The notes: generated by a model not told the origin, from the letters alone. 64,000 nucleotides of DNA from CAZTHM01 sp041946825 (GCA_041946825.1 JBHGBD010000005.1:186001-250000); one strand, 5' to 3'; counted from the first letter of the stretch, positions 1 to 8,867 are shown. Numbers and translations are program-made.

Positions 1-91
1 AGGTCAGGTATGGCTCCTCGCGCTCCATGGCCGCGGCAACGTAAGCGAACATCTGTCGAAGGTCTGTTGCGTTGAGCATGTCGGAAGACAT
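1..91 (-). CDS. dhaL: Dihydroxyacetone kinase DhaL-type subunit, N-terminal fragment
   Basis: The complementary strand from ATG at 91 (alternative ATG at 79) reads MSSDMLNATDLRQMFAYVAA, continuing to the window edge with AMEREEPYLT. DhaL proteins begin with this kind of helix just before the LDaxxGDGDHG nucleotide and magnesium loop, which would lie beyond the edge. DhaL supplies the ATP-binding half of a two-part kinase acting on ketones held by DhaK. The gene follows dhaK by 37 bp on the same strand, so it is probably the last visible gene of the operon. Only about 30 codons are visible, so the call rests on that match and on context. Confidence 0.72.
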   Translation of the reverse strand, partial: MSSDMLNATDLRQMFAYVAAAMEREEPYLT

Positions 92-128
92 GTGACGCAC
101 TCTTGGGGAGAATCCGCCTCTGCACCGT

Positions 129-1130
129 TCAAGCCGTCTGCACGATGGCGGGCGATTCCGCGGGCGCGAGTAGCAATCGCTTCAACTCGGTGTCGAGTCG
201 CAAAATCGTGAACGAGCACCCGGCCATGTCGAGCGAGGCGGCGAAGTTACCGACGTAGGTTCGTACAATGGTCAGGCCGGCGTCGCGCAGGCACCGACTG
301 GCGGTGCGATACATGATGAATAGCTCGGAGAGCGGCGTCGCCCCAAGGCCGTTCACCAGGACGGCAACCTCATCGCCGCGTTGGGCCGGGAGGTCCGCCA
401 GGATTCGCTTCATCATGTCGGCGGCAACCTCCTCGGCAGGAAGAATCGGGCCGCGTTGAACCCCCGGCTCGCCGTGCAATCCCATGCCGATTTCCATGTC
501 GCTTTCAGAGATTTGAAAAATCGGCCGGCCGGAAGCCGGAATCACGCAGGACGTCAACGCCACGCCCATGCTGCGCATGTTGTCGTTGGCCTTCGCGGCC
601 GCTGCCGTCACCTCGTCCAAGCTGGCCCTTTCCTCTGCCCGAGCACAAGCAATCTTGATGACAAAGAAATCGCCGGCGATTCCCCGCCGCTCGGCGCGCC
701 TGTCGGGAGGCGCGGAAGCAACGTCGTCCGAAATGCGCACCGTCTCGACTCGGATGTCTTCCGCCGCGAGCATTTCCGCGGCCATGTCGAAATTGAGAAC
801 ATCTCCGGCGTAGTTGCCGTATAGGAAAAGGATCCCCGCGCCGCCGTGGATGGCCTTGGATGTTTCGTAGATAGGGGGAGGAGGCGGCGAGGTGAAAATG
901 TGTCCGGCAACACTTCCGTCCGCCCAGCCGGGACCGACGTAGCCTGCAAACATCGGGTCGTGGCCGCTCCCGCCACCCGTCAGCACGGCAACTTTTCCTG
1001 CGATCGGAGCGTCCCGCCGGACCACGGCCATCAAGCCCTCGAGCTTGCGCACGTACTGCGGATAAGCAAGCGCCAGGCCCTCAATTGCCTCCAGCGCCGC
1101 AGCATTCGGATCATTGATCAGCTTCTTCAC
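129..1130 (-). CDS. dhaK: Dihydroxyacetone kinase DhaK-type substrate-binding subunit
   Basis: A 333-residue protein covering the full DhaK fold. LTGGGSGHDPMFAGYVG near residues 50-66 is the family's glycine-rich loop, and MGLHGEPGVQRG near 215-226 holds the histidine that binds ketone substrates covalently as a hemiaminal. DhaK with DhaL phosphorylates dihydroxyacetone; relatives act on erythrulose or other short ketoses. The start is GTG at 1130, preceded by GGGAAG at a workable distance. It lies 45 bp after the TIM-barrel gene and 37 bp before dhaL. With the FGGY kinase and class II aldolase upstream, a likely role is phosphorylating a C3-C4 ketose made by this pathway. The substrate is inferred. 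Confidence 0.9.
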   Translation of the reverse strand: MKKLINDPNAAALEAIEGLALAYPQYVRKLEGLMAVVRRDAPIAGKVAVLTGGGSGHDPMFAGYVGPGWADGSVAGHIFTSPPPPPIYETSKAIHGGAGILFLYGNYAGDVLNFDMAAEMLAAEDIRVETVRISDDVASAPPDRRAERRGIAGDFFVIKIACARAEERASLDEVTAAAAKANDNMRSMGVALTSCVIPASGRPIFQISESDMEIGMGLHGEPGVQRGPILPAEEVAADMMKRILADLPAQRGDEVAVLVNGLGATPLSELFIMYRTASRCLRDAGLTIVRTYVGNFAASLDMAGCSFTILRLDTELKRLLLAPAESPAIVQTA

Positions 1131-1175
1131 AGTTTTGTGCTTCCCTTCAAATCGTTTGGCGAAGAACCGCCGACA

Positions 1176-2096
1176 TCATTTTACCGCCGGCGCACTCACA
1201 AACTGTTTCAGATACGTGTAACTCTCGTCCAACTCTTCCAGGAGCTGTTCCTCTGGAAACTCGAACGGATGGATCAGTTCGGGGAAGAGATAAACCTCTT
1301 CGGCGTCCGATTGCTCGAGCGCCTCGACGACCTTGTCCATTTTGATCGCGCCCTTGGCGTTGTTCGCCTTGGTAAAACTCCAGTGGCGGTCCCAATCGGC
1401 CTCCGTCTGCTGGAGATGGACGAGCGGCGAGAGCTTGCCGAGTTCGCGCAGCCAGAGATACGTGTCGCGATCCTTGCCGCTCACTTCGTAGCTGCACTGG
1501 TGTCCCACGTCGAGGATGTAGTAAATCGGAATGGGCGCCTTCTCATTGAAGCGTTCGTAGAGTTCCTTCGCCTCGTCGAGGCGAATCAGCATTTCGCGGC
1601 CGATGGGCGTGGGCTCCCAGCAGACGAATTTCAAACCCTGATCCGCCGCGTAGCGGGCAAGTGTCTGGATGCCCTCGACGAGCGTGTCTTTGAGGAATTT
1701 GCGTTTGCTCGGGTCGGAATAGTCTTTCATGCTCGCAGCGGCGATGGGGCCGCCGACGCCTTTCGCTCCCAATTCTGCCGCCGTGATCGAAGCCAGCCGG
1801 CACCACTCCAGCGCGTCTTTCCGGAATTCCGGAAATGGGTGGAGAAGGAGGTTGTAGGCGTACGCCCCCACACCAATGAAGGCGCTCTGCACTTCGAAGC
1901 CGTATTTTGCCGCCGCTTCTTTCACTTTCGCCGCCATGGCCTTGCGGGCGTCGGGGCTGGAGCGCGGGTCGAGCAGATCAAAGCAGAACTGGACGTACTT
2001 CAAGCCCCAGCGCTCGGCGACCTGGCGGCCCCACTCGTCGGGCTCAGGCCAGCGCTTGGCGGCATAGATGTTGTTGATCCCAAGATGGATTTTCAT
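1176..2096 (-). CDS. TIM-barrel sugar (phosphate) isomerase/epimerase
   Basis: A 306-residue protein of the xylose-isomerase-like / AP-endonuclease-2 TIM-barrel family. Likely metal ligands are E in VCWEPTPIGRE, D and H in YILDVGHQCS, Q in VHLQQTE and E in YLFPELIHPFEF. The family includes erythrulose-phosphate, tagatose and hydroxypyruvate isomerases and epimerases. Known tetritol and four-carbon acid sugar pathways pair such an enzyme with a Dha-type kinase or a class II aldolase, and both are present here. ATG at 2096 has GGGGAGGG just upstream, supporting the start. Substrate unknown; an erythrulose- or apulose-like phosphate would fit. Confidence 0.82.
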   Translation of the reverse strand: MKIHLGINNIYAAKRWPEPDEWGRQVAERWGLKYVQFCFDLLDPRSSPDARKAMAAKVKEAAAKYGFEVQSAFIGVGAYAYNLLLHPFPEFRKDALEWCRLASITAAELGAKGVGGPIAAASMKDYSDPSKRKFLKDTLVEGIQTLARYAADQGLKFVCWEPTPIGREMLIRLDEAKELYERFNEKAPIPIYYILDVGHQCSYEVSGKDRDTYLWLRELGKLSPLVHLQQTEADWDRHWSFTKANNAKGAIKMDKVVEALEQSDAEEVYLFPELIHPFEFPEEQLLEELDESYTYLKQFVSAPAVK

Positions 2097-2135
2097 AAAC
2101 CCTCCCCTCTCCGTTTTGCCGTCGCGCCTGCAAAC

Positions 2136-3080
2136 CTAAAAGATCGCGATGGGATTGAACAGTGATCCGGTCCCGCGCGGCAGGCGCAACGGCGCGGCGA
2201 CCACCAGGAATTCCCAGCGCTTCTCTTCCTCGCAAACCCTCACCAATTCTTCGAACTGCAAACTGTCCGAGCATGCCATCCCCATCGCGGCGATTTGCAG
2301 CGCGTGAATGGGATAAGCGATGCCTTCGACGTTGCTCGGAACTGTTTCGCCATCCCCATCCGGCAAAAACGCTGCGACCTTCCGCTCGTGGAGCAGAGGA
2401 ATCGTCTCGACGTGCAAGCCGGCCTTGCCTTCCCCATCGTAGCCATTGTTCCAGGGACCGAGCTCAAGCCGGCGGCGGTGGTGGCCGGTCCGAAAAACGA
2501 AGATGTCGCCCTCGCCGAGCCGAATGCCTTGGGCCTTCTCGGCCGCTTCGAGTTCCGCGGTGGTGACGGCCTCACCCGGCTCCAGCCACTTCACACCGCG
2601 CAGACGGGGAATATCGAGAAGCACTCCGCGGCCCACAATGCCGTGCGCGTACGCGGTGATGTCCTGGATCGTCGGACCGTGAGATGTCACGGCGCTCGCG
2701 GGCTTTCCGTTGTAGAGCATCCCCTTGTAGGCGATATGACAGAGGGCGTCAATGTGCGTATGACAGTCGCCGTGAAATTCCGTGGCCAGATAGTCGGCGG
2801 AAAACTGCGGTTCGCCCAAACCAGACCGGACATCGTATGTCTGCACCATGTAGTGCATGGCGGGTCGAGGGTTGTCGGGGCCCGCGACGGTGTTGATGGG
2901 AATCTCCATCGAGACCGACCGGCCCGATCGGACCAGGCTGGCCGCGCGGCGGATATGCTCGGGGGTGATGTAATTCAGCGTGCCCCGTTCATCGTCAGGC
3001 CCCCAACGCCCCCAATTGCGCACGCGCTCGAAGAGTTTTTCAAATTCGACCTTGGAAACACGACTTGGTGTGGTCTTCAT
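2136..3080 (-). CDS. Cyclase-family metal hydrolase (kynurenine formamidase-like fold)
   Basis: A 314-residue member of the cyclase / arylformamidase family. The metal motif HGDCHTHIDALCH near residues 103-115 matches the family's HxGTHxDxxxH signature. Members hydrolyse N-formylkynurenine, cyclic amides or lactone-like substrates using manganese or zinc. I prefer ATG at 3080, preceded by GAGGATGCGG, over an in-frame TTG at 3098. In this operon it probably opens a lactone or ring in a carbohydrate pathway. I see no tryptophan-degradation gene nearby, so a formamidase role is less likely. Confidence 0.83.
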   Translation of the reverse strand: MKTTPSRVSKVEFEKLFERVRNWGRWGPDDERGTLNYITPEHIRRAASLVRSGRSVSMEIPINTVAGPDNPRPAMHYMVQTYDVRSGLGEPQFSADYLATEFHGDCHTHIDALCHIAYKGMLYNGKPASAVTSHGPTIQDITAYAHGIVGRGVLLDIPRLRGVKWLEPGEAVTTAELEAAEKAQGIRLGEGDIFVFRTGHHRRRLELGPWNNGYDGEGKAGLHVETIPLLHERKVAAFLPDGDGETVPSNVEGIAYPIHALQIAAMGMACSDSLQFEELVRVCEEEKRWEFLVVAAPLRLPRGTGSLFNPIAIF

Positions 3081-3101
3081 GAGTCCGCATCCTCGCAATT
3101 C

Positions 3102-4241
3102 TCACGAGACAAGCAGCCCGCCGTGGCCGGCGCCACGCGGCACGATTGGCCAGATATCCACGACGGTATCATTCTCCACCACGTGGTAGGCGTCGTAAAG
3201 GTTCACGGTGGAAGGGGCATAACCCGGAACCAACTCGACCGTGTCGCCGAGTTTCAACCGGCAGCGACCGTCCACGTCGAACAGCGCGTGCTCTTCGGCA
3301 AAGTAGCGCGCTTGATAGAACGGGTAATCAACCATGGTCGGGAGCACGAAATCAATCCCCACCGATTTCCGCCCCGCGTCGAGGACGATGGTGTCTCCGT
3401 GCTGAATCACCACCGTTCCGAGCACCGTCAGGGCGCGCGAAAACCCCGGGACGAGATTGCCGTGGAAGTTGTCCATGAACGTGTAGGACCCGGCCTGAAT
3501 TTCCGTCACCCGGGGATTGTTTCCCGTGATGTCGTACGTGCCGGTTCCGCCCGCGGATACGATTTCGCAAGTGAAGCCAGCGGCAGCCAGCCGGTCAATG
3601 ACCGAGCCCAGATAGTCCATCGCCGCGCAAGCTTTTTGAATTCGGACGGCGCGGTCGGGCTCAAGCATGCAATGTCCTTCGTATCCCGCCACTCCGCGCA
3701 ATCGCAAGCCCGGCAATTTCGCCACGCGCTGGGCCAGGGTCACGGCCTCCTCGGGCGAGCGGACGCCGCCGCGCCCCATGCCAACGTCCACCTCAATCAC
3801 GACATCCAGCTTGCTGCCTGCAGCTTGGACGGCGTTGGAAAGGTCCTCGGCATTCTTCGTGCCATCAATCTCCACGGTCAGGTGGCCGTTTTTCGCGGCC
3901 TTCGCCAGCGCCGCGATCTTCTCGCGGCCGCCGACCTCGTTGGCGATCATCACATCTTCGACTCCCGACGAGCTCATGACAATCGCTTCCCAGACGGTCG
4001 CCGTGCAGACACCGATTGCTCCCGCCTCGACCTGCATCCGCGCCAGCTCCGGACTCTTCTGGCATTTCACGTGGGGGCGCAATTTGGCTCGCAGGGTCGA
4101 AAGGCGTTGCATCATGAACTGGATGTTCCGCCGGACAACGTCCAGATCCATGATCAGCGCCGGTGTGATCAGTTCGCGGCGGTTCCGACCCATCGCCGAG
4201 CTGTAAACTTTGCGAACGTGGTCGTGCCAGGCTTTCACCAT
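3102..4241 (-). CDS. D-threonine aldolase / D-serine dehydratase-like PLP enzyme
   Basis: A 379-residue fold-type III PLP enzyme of the D-TA / DSD1 group (alanine-racemase-like barrel). LRPHVKCQKSPELA near residue 50 carries the predicted PLP lysine, EVDVGMGRGGV marks a barrel strand, and GGTGTYD the phosphate-binding region. The C-terminal LYDAYHVVEND resembles the metal-site region of this family. Such enzymes cleave or dehydrate D-beta-hydroxy amino acids. The open frame extends upstream to 4466 but would overlap the aldolase gene. ATG at 4241 has AGAGG ahead of it and leaves a 47-bp gap, so I chose it. The presence of an amino-acid-type enzyme in a sugar operon is unexplained. Confidence 0.82.
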   Translation of the reverse strand: MVKAWHDHVRKVYSSAMGRNRRELITPALIMDLDVVRRNIQFMMQRLSTLRAKLRPHVKCQKSPELARMQVEAGAIGVCTATVWEAIVMSSSGVEDVMIANEVGGREKIAALAKAAKNGHLTVEIDGTKNAEDLSNAVQAAGSKLDVVIEVDVGMGRGGVRSPEEAVTLAQRVAKLPGLRLRGVAGYEGHCMLEPDRAVRIQKACAAMDYLGSVIDRLAAAGFTCEIVSAGGTGTYDITGNNPRVTEIQAGSYTFMDNFHGNLVPGFSRALTVLGTVVIQHGDTIVLDAGRKSVGIDFVLPTMVDYPFYQARYFAEEHALFDVDGRCRLKLGDTVELVPGYAPSTVNLYDAYHVVENDTVVDIWPIVPRGAGHGGLLVS

Positions 4242-4288
4242 TGATTGGGCCTCTGCGCTCAACTGTGTCTCTCCCCACCGCTGGATCG

Positions 4289-4954
4289 TTACGCTTTGTC
4301 GTGAGTCGTTCCGTATTTGTAGAGGAACCGGTGCCGTTCTGAGCGGACAAATTCTTCCGGGATTGGAATCACCTTGCCGGCGCCGCCCGCCGCCAGCATC
4401 ATCGCCGCCGCCTTCTCCAGTATCTGACTCGCAACAAGAGCTTCCTCCAGATTCCGGCCGCAACACATGACGCCATGATTGGCGAGCAGGACGGCGTTCT
4501 CCTCACCAATGGTCTTCGCGACTTCTTCGGCGATCTTTTTGTGCTGGCCGGCGGGAACGTAATTCGACGTGCGGACCGGTCCGCCGATAATCTGCGCCAT
4601 ATCCTCGACGAAGACCGGAATCGTCTGATGCAGGCACGAAACCGCCGTGGCGCAGGGCGAGTGACTGTGGATGATGGCGCCCACGTCGGGCTTCTTGTTG
4701 AGCACCAAACGATGGATCTCCGTCTCGGAGGAGGGCAGACGATGTCCGTCGACGACGGTTCCTTCGGGGGAAACCGTCACGAAATCTTCGGGCGTGATCA
4801 CGGCGTATTCCACGCGGCTGGGGGTGACGATCAACCCCTCGGGCACTCGCGCGCTGATATTCCCCCACGTGCCGATGAAGTACCCCATCTTTTCGAGCAG
4901 GCGGCATTTCTCGATCATCTCCCGCTTCAGCTCGAGATGTTTCACTTCCGCCAT
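4289..4954 (-). CDS. Class II aldolase/adducin family (L-fuculose-phosphate aldolase-like)
   Basis: A 221-residue zinc aldolase of the AraD/FucA family. IIHSHSPCA near residues 94-102 gives the first two zinc histidines and LLANHGVMC near 146-154 the third. GTWGNISARV near residues 28-37 is the phosphate-binding loop. The enzyme should cleave a ketose-1-phosphate into dihydroxyacetone phosphate plus an aldehyde, or epimerise a pentulose phosphate. ATG at 4954 lies 2 bp after the stop of the FGGY kinase, so translation is probably coupled: kinase makes the phosphosugar, aldolase splits it. The much longer open frame to 5620 is out of frame with the kinase and is an artefact. Confidence 0.9.
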   Translation of the reverse strand: MAEVKHLELKREMIEKCRLLEKMGYFIGTWGNISARVPEGLIVTPSRVEYAVITPEDFVTVSPEGTVVDGHRLPSSETEIHRLVLNKKPDVGAIIHSHSPCATAVSCLHQTIPVFVEDMAQIIGGPVRTSNYVPAGQHKKIAEEVAKTIGEENAVLLANHGVMCCGRNLEEALVASQILEKAAAMMLAAGGAGKVIPIPEEFVRSERHRFLYKYGTTHDKA

Positions 4955-4956
4955 GG

Positions 4957-6504
4957 TCACTGCTTCCTGTTGATGATCCCGGCGCGCTGATCCCACAGGT
5001 CCATTTGCCGCTCCGCCGTCTGCTGATAGACCTTGTAGAGCTGATGATAGAGCTTGGTGTTCGCCGCGTTGGGTTCGTAGCGGCGAGCCATGCGGACCGA
5101 CTTGGCGACTGCCTCCGGCGCGTCGCGATATACGCCCACCGCGATGCCGACGTTCAGCGCCGCGCCCAACGCTCCGAACTGCGAGCCCTCTGGCACGCTC
5201 ACCGGCTTGCCGAGGCAATCGGCCATAATCTGGCACCAGACGGGGCTGTTGGCTCCACCGCCCGACAGAAACACCACCTTCGGATCGATGGGCATGTGAC
5301 GATAGCAATCGAGCGTCGCGAAAGCCACTCCTTCGTAAACAGCGCGCAAGAGGTGCTTGGCAGTGTGGTTGAGATTCAGCCCGGTGAAGCTCGCGCGCGC
5401 CGTGGGTTTCACGAAGGGGCCGCGTTCGCCGCCCGGAAAGAGGTAAGGATGGAAGATCACGCCCTCTGACCCCGCCGGCACGGACTCGACGATCTTCTCG
5501 AGATGCTGATAGACATCCTTGCCGGCGTCGCGCGCTTCCTGGCTGAAACCCGCACCGAGCTCCTTGAGAAACCAGTCGAGGTTGGGCGTCGCGGTCATCG
5601 CCGCGAGCATACGCATCCACCGGCCCTTGACGCCATGGCAGAGAGTCATGCCCACCATGCGCGGTTCCAGGTTCGGCTCTTCCATGATCACTTCATGGAT
5701 CCCCGCCGTGCCGAGGATCGACGAAGCCTGGCCGTGCTCGATAGCTCCCGTGCCCAGCGCGCAGGCAGCCACGTCCATGGGGCCCGAGCCCACCGTCACG
5801 CCCGCGGGAAGGCCGAGCTCCGAAGCCACGTCGCCGAGAAGCGATCCAACGTTTTCGACCGTGGCCTTTACGGGAGGGAATTTGGAATACAAGTCATCGA
5901 TCCCAAAGATGCGGAACAGCTCAGGGTCGTATTGCCGGGTGGACATCCGGAGCATGGTGAGCGACTCGTCAGTTTCGTCACTGGTGACGAGTCCCGTCAG
6001 CTTGTAGAAGAGCCAGTCCTTGGCGTGGAAGATGATCTGGGCTTTCTTCAGGGACTCCGGCTCGTTCTCCCGCAGCCACAGGAGCTGAGCCGCCTGCGAG
6101 CCCGTGAACACCGAAGTCCCGCAGATATCAAAAGCGCGCTGAGCAATGCCCTGCGCGTGCAGCCGCTCCACCACCTGCCCAGCGCGGCCGTCGCACCACA
6201 TGATTCCACCGCGAACGGGCTTCCCTTCCCGATCGATGATCCACGTTCCGTCGCCCGTTGAAGTGATGCCAATTCCCGCGATGTCGCGCTTGAGTTCCTT
6301 CAGTTGGGCAGCAATGCTGCGCAGGCAGACCTTCACGGTCTCCCACAGCTCGTGCATGTCTTGTTCGATCCAGAGCGGCTGGGGCTGGCGAAGCGGGAAG
6401 GGAGTTTCGTGGACGCGCACTTCGTTGCCCAAGTGGTCAAACGCCACCGCCTTGACCACCGACGTACCCGCGTCCACGCCGATCAGGCATCGTCCTTCAG
6501 TCAT
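4957..6504 (-). CDS. FGGY-family carbohydrate kinase
   Basis: A 515-residue sugar kinase. LIGVDAGTSVVKAVAFD at residues 7-23 is the phosphate-1 loop, GITSTGDGTWI and MWCDGRAG are substrate-side motifs, SILGTAGIHEV lies near the adenosine site, and LSGGGANSPVWCQIMADCLG matches the FGGY signature in the second actin-like domain. The family phosphorylates xylulose, ribulose, fuculose, erythritol, glycerol and related compounds. The N-terminal DAGTSVVKAVAFD resembles erythritol- and L-xylulose-type kinases, but that is only a resemblance. This is the first gene of the minus-strand operon; 81 bp separate it from the GNAT gene. No transporter or regulator for the sugar is in view. Confidence 0.9.
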   Translation of the reverse strand: MTEGRCLIGVDAGTSVVKAVAFDHLGNEVRVHETPFPLRQPQPLWIEQDMHELWETVKVCLRSIAAQLKELKRDIAGIGITSTGDGTWIIDREGKPVRGGIMWCDGRAGQVVERLHAQGIAQRAFDICGTSVFTGSQAAQLLWLRENEPESLKKAQIIFHAKDWLFYKLTGLVTSDETDESLTMLRMSTRQYDPELFRIFGIDDLYSKFPPVKATVENVGSLLGDVASELGLPAGVTVGSGPMDVAACALGTGAIEHGQASSILGTAGIHEVIMEEPNLEPRMVGMTLCHGVKGRWMRMLAAMTATPNLDWFLKELGAGFSQEARDAGKDVYQHLEKIVESVPAGSEGVIFHPYLFPGGERGPFVKPTARASFTGLNLNHTAKHLLRAVYEGVAFATLDCYRHMPIDPKVVFLSGGGANSPVWCQIMADCLGKPVSVPEGSQFGALGAALNVGIAVGVYRDAPEAVAKSVRMARRYEPNAANTKLYHQLYKVYQQTAERQMDLWDQRAGIINRKQ

Positions 6505-6585
6505 TCAATCCTCTCGCCGGCTGAAGAGCCGCTTCGACTCAGTGCTCCGCTTGCGGCTGGACCGCAGGAGCAGCCGGTCTTCCGT

Positions 6586-7104
6586 TTAGCCCGACACGGC
6601 ATCACGCCTGTCGACTCCGTACACGAGGAGCCTGGTTTTGGCAATTTCCGCGGTGCCTTCGAGCCGCTCGCCGAGTCTGTCCGCCAAACGAATCGACCGG
6701 GCATTATCCGGGTAGATCAAGCTGATCACATGCGGAACATTCAGAACCGTAAACGCATGCCGGAGCGCGGCGCGAGCTCCCTCCGTCGCGAATCCGCGGC
6801 CCCAATGGCGACGGCCCAGCATCCACCCCACCTCGAACCCCGGCCAACCCTCGGGATTCCAGTGGCCAATGCGGCCAACCAGCGTGCGAGTCGAGCGCTC
6901 CTCGGCTGCCCATAGACCGTAACCGCGTAACTGCCAGTGGCCAAGGATGAGACCTATATCCCGCCATGCCTCTTCTCGTGTCAGCGTCCGGCCATCGTTA
7001 ATGTAACGCATGACTTCCGGGTCGGCGCACATTTCGGCATAGGCATCGAGGTCGCCGGCCCTGAACATCCGCAGCGTCAACCGCTCCGTCTCGAGGTCAG
7101 ACAT
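6586..7104 (-). CDS. GNAT acetyltransferase, RimJ/RimL type
   Basis: A 172-residue acetyltransferase of the Acetyltransf_3 group. It opens with LETERLTLRMF, typical of RimJ/RimL relatives, and has the acetyl-CoA loop RRHWGRGFATEGARAAL near residues 100-116 and NARSIRLADRLG near 138-149. It probably acetylates an amine, either an N-terminus or a small molecule; the substrate cannot be read. It is the last gene before a 355-bp gap and is separated from the sugar operon by 81 bp, so it may be cotranscribed with it or independent. Confidence 0.85.
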   Translation of the reverse strand: MSDLETERLTLRMFRAGDLDAYAEMCADPEVMRYINDGRTLTREEAWRDIGLILGHWQLRGYGLWAAEERSTRTLVGRIGHWNPEGWPGFEVGWMLGRRHWGRGFATEGARAALRHAFTVLNVPHVISLIYPDNARSIRLADRLGERLEGTAEIAKTRLLVYGVDRRDAVSG

Positions 7105-7459
7105 ACCGGCTCAGCATAAGGGATCGTTTGTCCCGAAACCGCAACCAATAGCTTCCTGAACCAGGAGGTCAAATTCTATAAGAATTTGGTCTTTGTTTGT
7201 TGGGATTCGGTCAACGTGGAAAGTGCGATTCGAGGGTTCACGGAGACTTTTTCCTCCATGTTACAACTCGCTGGCAGCCCCCCCTTTTTTCCGATACAAC
7301 ACTACGGCCCGGAAGGTCGGCTGTCTGGCGCCTACGGTCCGGAGCCCACAAGAGTGCATTGCCCTCAGACCCGAAAAACGAAAACAGCGCGCCTCGAATC
7401 CTGCTAAAGTAAATGCGCGCACGACAAAGGAAACACGGCAACCCATTCCGTGCCATGGT
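7105..7459. other. Intergenic region upstream of tRNA-Leu
   Basis: These 355 bases separate the GNAT start from the tRNA. The short open frames across it on both strands overlap each other, lack good ribosome-binding sites and have no recognisable family. I see no repeat of the families found elsewhere in the window. It should hold divergent promoters for the GNAT gene and the tRNA, but no convincing -35/-10 pair stands out. Confidence 0.5.
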
Positions 7460-7548
7460 GCGGGGGTGGCGGAACTGGTAGACGCAAGGGACTTAAAATC
7501 CCTTGTCCCGCAAGGGACGTGCCGGTTCGATTCCGGCCCTCCGCACCA
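7460..7548 (+). tRNA. tRNA-Leu, anticodon TAA, CCA encoded
   Basis: A complete class II tRNA. The acceptor strand GCGGGGG at 7460-7466 pairs with CCTCCGC at 7538-7544 with one G-T pair, followed by discriminator A and an encoded CCA. The anticodon stem AGGGA/TCCCT encloses a seven-base loop with TAA in the middle. A long variable arm built on GTCCC and GGGAC precedes the T arm, whose loop is GTTCGATTC. The long arm, the D-loop sequence and the anticodon identify leucine (codon UUA). Confidence 0.97.
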
Positions 7549-7817
7549 CATTGCCTTGGGATGAGTTAGTTCTCCGACCTCCCGAACTAGCAGGTGACAA
7601 TCTGAGCGCCGATCGAACCTAAGCAGGCTGAGCGCTTCGAGCAGTATGCTGTGTCGGCAGAACGCGAGAGACCGAGGGGGGCAGAGCGGCCGGTCCTCGG
7701 GCAAGGAACCACGACCCCTCACACGCCGAAGACCGCAGTCTAAAGATACCAACAGTCGCCGGCAAAAGGTTCGGACGCGTCAATATCCCCTGGACCCATT
7801 CGATCTCCCAGAAATGA

Positions 7818-8867
7818 TCAAGACCGCGGCGAAATTCCTGCGGTTCGCATCTCTTTAACTACCTGGCGAACGCGGGGAGCAAACCGCCCGTTGGGATCCT
7901 TGCGGAGGTAGCTTTCGAACTCCGCCAAGGCCCTGACAGCGTCCGATTGTCGAAGATAGACATTCCCTAACCGGACATGGATTTCGTGAAAAGATGGATC
8001 CAGGTCCTCGGCCTTTCGAAACTCGCGTTCGCTTAGCCCGTAGTCCTGCAGCGCAAAGGACGTCAAGCCGAGCTGGTAGTGGCCAAACCAGGAATCTGGC
8101 TCCAGATCCAGGCCGGTTTTCAGGTATTTCTCGCTTTCCGCAAAGCGGTTCTTTTCGTAGCTGAGGAGTCCGAGCTGGATGTAGCACTCGCCGCGCTTCG
8201 CGTCCAGCTCCAGGGCCTTACGGAAGGACGCCTCCGCTTTGGCGAGATCCGCCGAACGGTAGTACGCCACCCCCAAAACCTCAAACCCCAGGGCAAATTG
8301 CGGCTGGGCGTCGGTGACGACCCTAAGGTGACGAAGCGCCGACTCATACTTCTTCTTCTTCAGGTCGCTCTTTCCCTTCTCGAACTCTTCGCGAACTTTG
8401 GGGGGAAGCGCCAGTTCGGCTGCGGAAATTTCGGGAGCGCTTTTCCCCTTTACCAACGGGCCTTCCGGCGTCAGAAAAACCGTCACGAATTGCCCCGGCA
8501 TGGCGATCTGGATATTAAGGTCTTGCTCCCTGGTGTAGTATCCAGCCTTGCTGGTTACGAGAGTGTATTCCCCGGAGTGCACGCCCTGGAAATAGAACCG
8601 CCCTTGCGTATCGGTCATTGTGGAATCGACAAGGCCGAGTTGGGGGTCATAGAGCTTCACAGACGCTCCGCCCGTGTCTTCCTGCCCCGTACCCAATCGG
8701 ACAATGCCATCGATTCTCGCCGTTTGCGCCGCAAGGGGGAAAGCGCCAACGGTCAGGGAGGCCAGGGCTGCCACGGCGAATCGCGATAGGAGGTGTTTCG
8801 TTTTTGCCGAGGCTGATGCGAATCGCAGCCGAAACGGCGATGGAAAAACTGGATGGGTCGCAACCAC
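7818..8867 (-). CDS. Exported TPR protein with carboxypeptidase-regulatory-like domain
   Basis: A 349-residue protein. Residues 21-48 form a basic then hydrophobic signal peptide ending near FPLAAQ. A single beta-sandwich of the carboxypeptidase-regulatory type follows at about 50-135 (TDTQGRFYFQGVHSGEYTLV is its typical core). From about 160 to 340 there are roughly five TPR units (for example ALGFEVLGVAYYRSADLAKA). The start is GTG at 8867 with GGAGG just upstream. Such proteins are common around TonB-receptor and sulfatase genes in Acidobacteriota and probably act as periplasmic scaffolds. It lies 55 bp after another TPR gene on the same strand, suggesting one transcript. Confidence 0.82.
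   Translation of the reverse strand: MVATHPVFPSPFRLRFASASAKTKHLLSRFAVAALASLTVGAFPLAAQTARIDGIVRLGTGQEDTGGASVKLYDPQLGLVDSTMTDTQGRFYFQGVHSGEYTLVTSKAGYYTREQDLNIQIAMPGQFVTVFLTPEGPLVKGKSAPEISAAELALPPKVREEFEKGKSDLKKKKYESALRHLRVVTDAQPQFALGFEVLGVAYYRSADLAKAEASFRKALELDAKRGECYIQLGLLSYEKNRFAESEKYLKTGLDLEPDSWFGHYQLGLTSFALQDYGLSEREFRKAEDLDPSFHEIHVRLGNVYLRQSDAVRALAEFESYLRKDPNGRFAPRVRQVVKEMRTAGISPRS

Noticed and set aside
846..2165. Plus-strand open frame of 439 codons over dhaK and the TIM-barrel gene
   Set aside because: Antisense to clear minus-strand genes with conserved motifs; composition is typical of antisense shadows.
2295..4244. Long plus-strand open frame of 649 codons across the sugar operon
   Set aside because: It runs opposite two well-supported minus-strand genes (cyclase and PLP enzyme), has no family features and has no ribosome-binding site; it is a high-GC shadow.
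4955..5620. Upstream extension of the aldolase frame into the FGGY kinase
   Set aside because: Out of frame with the kinase and lacking homology; ATG at 4954 is at the conserved start with tight spacing.
7105..7459. Short ORFs around the tRNA-Leu
   Set aside because: Several overlapping frames on both strands have no homology or ribosome-binding site, and some run through the tRNA.
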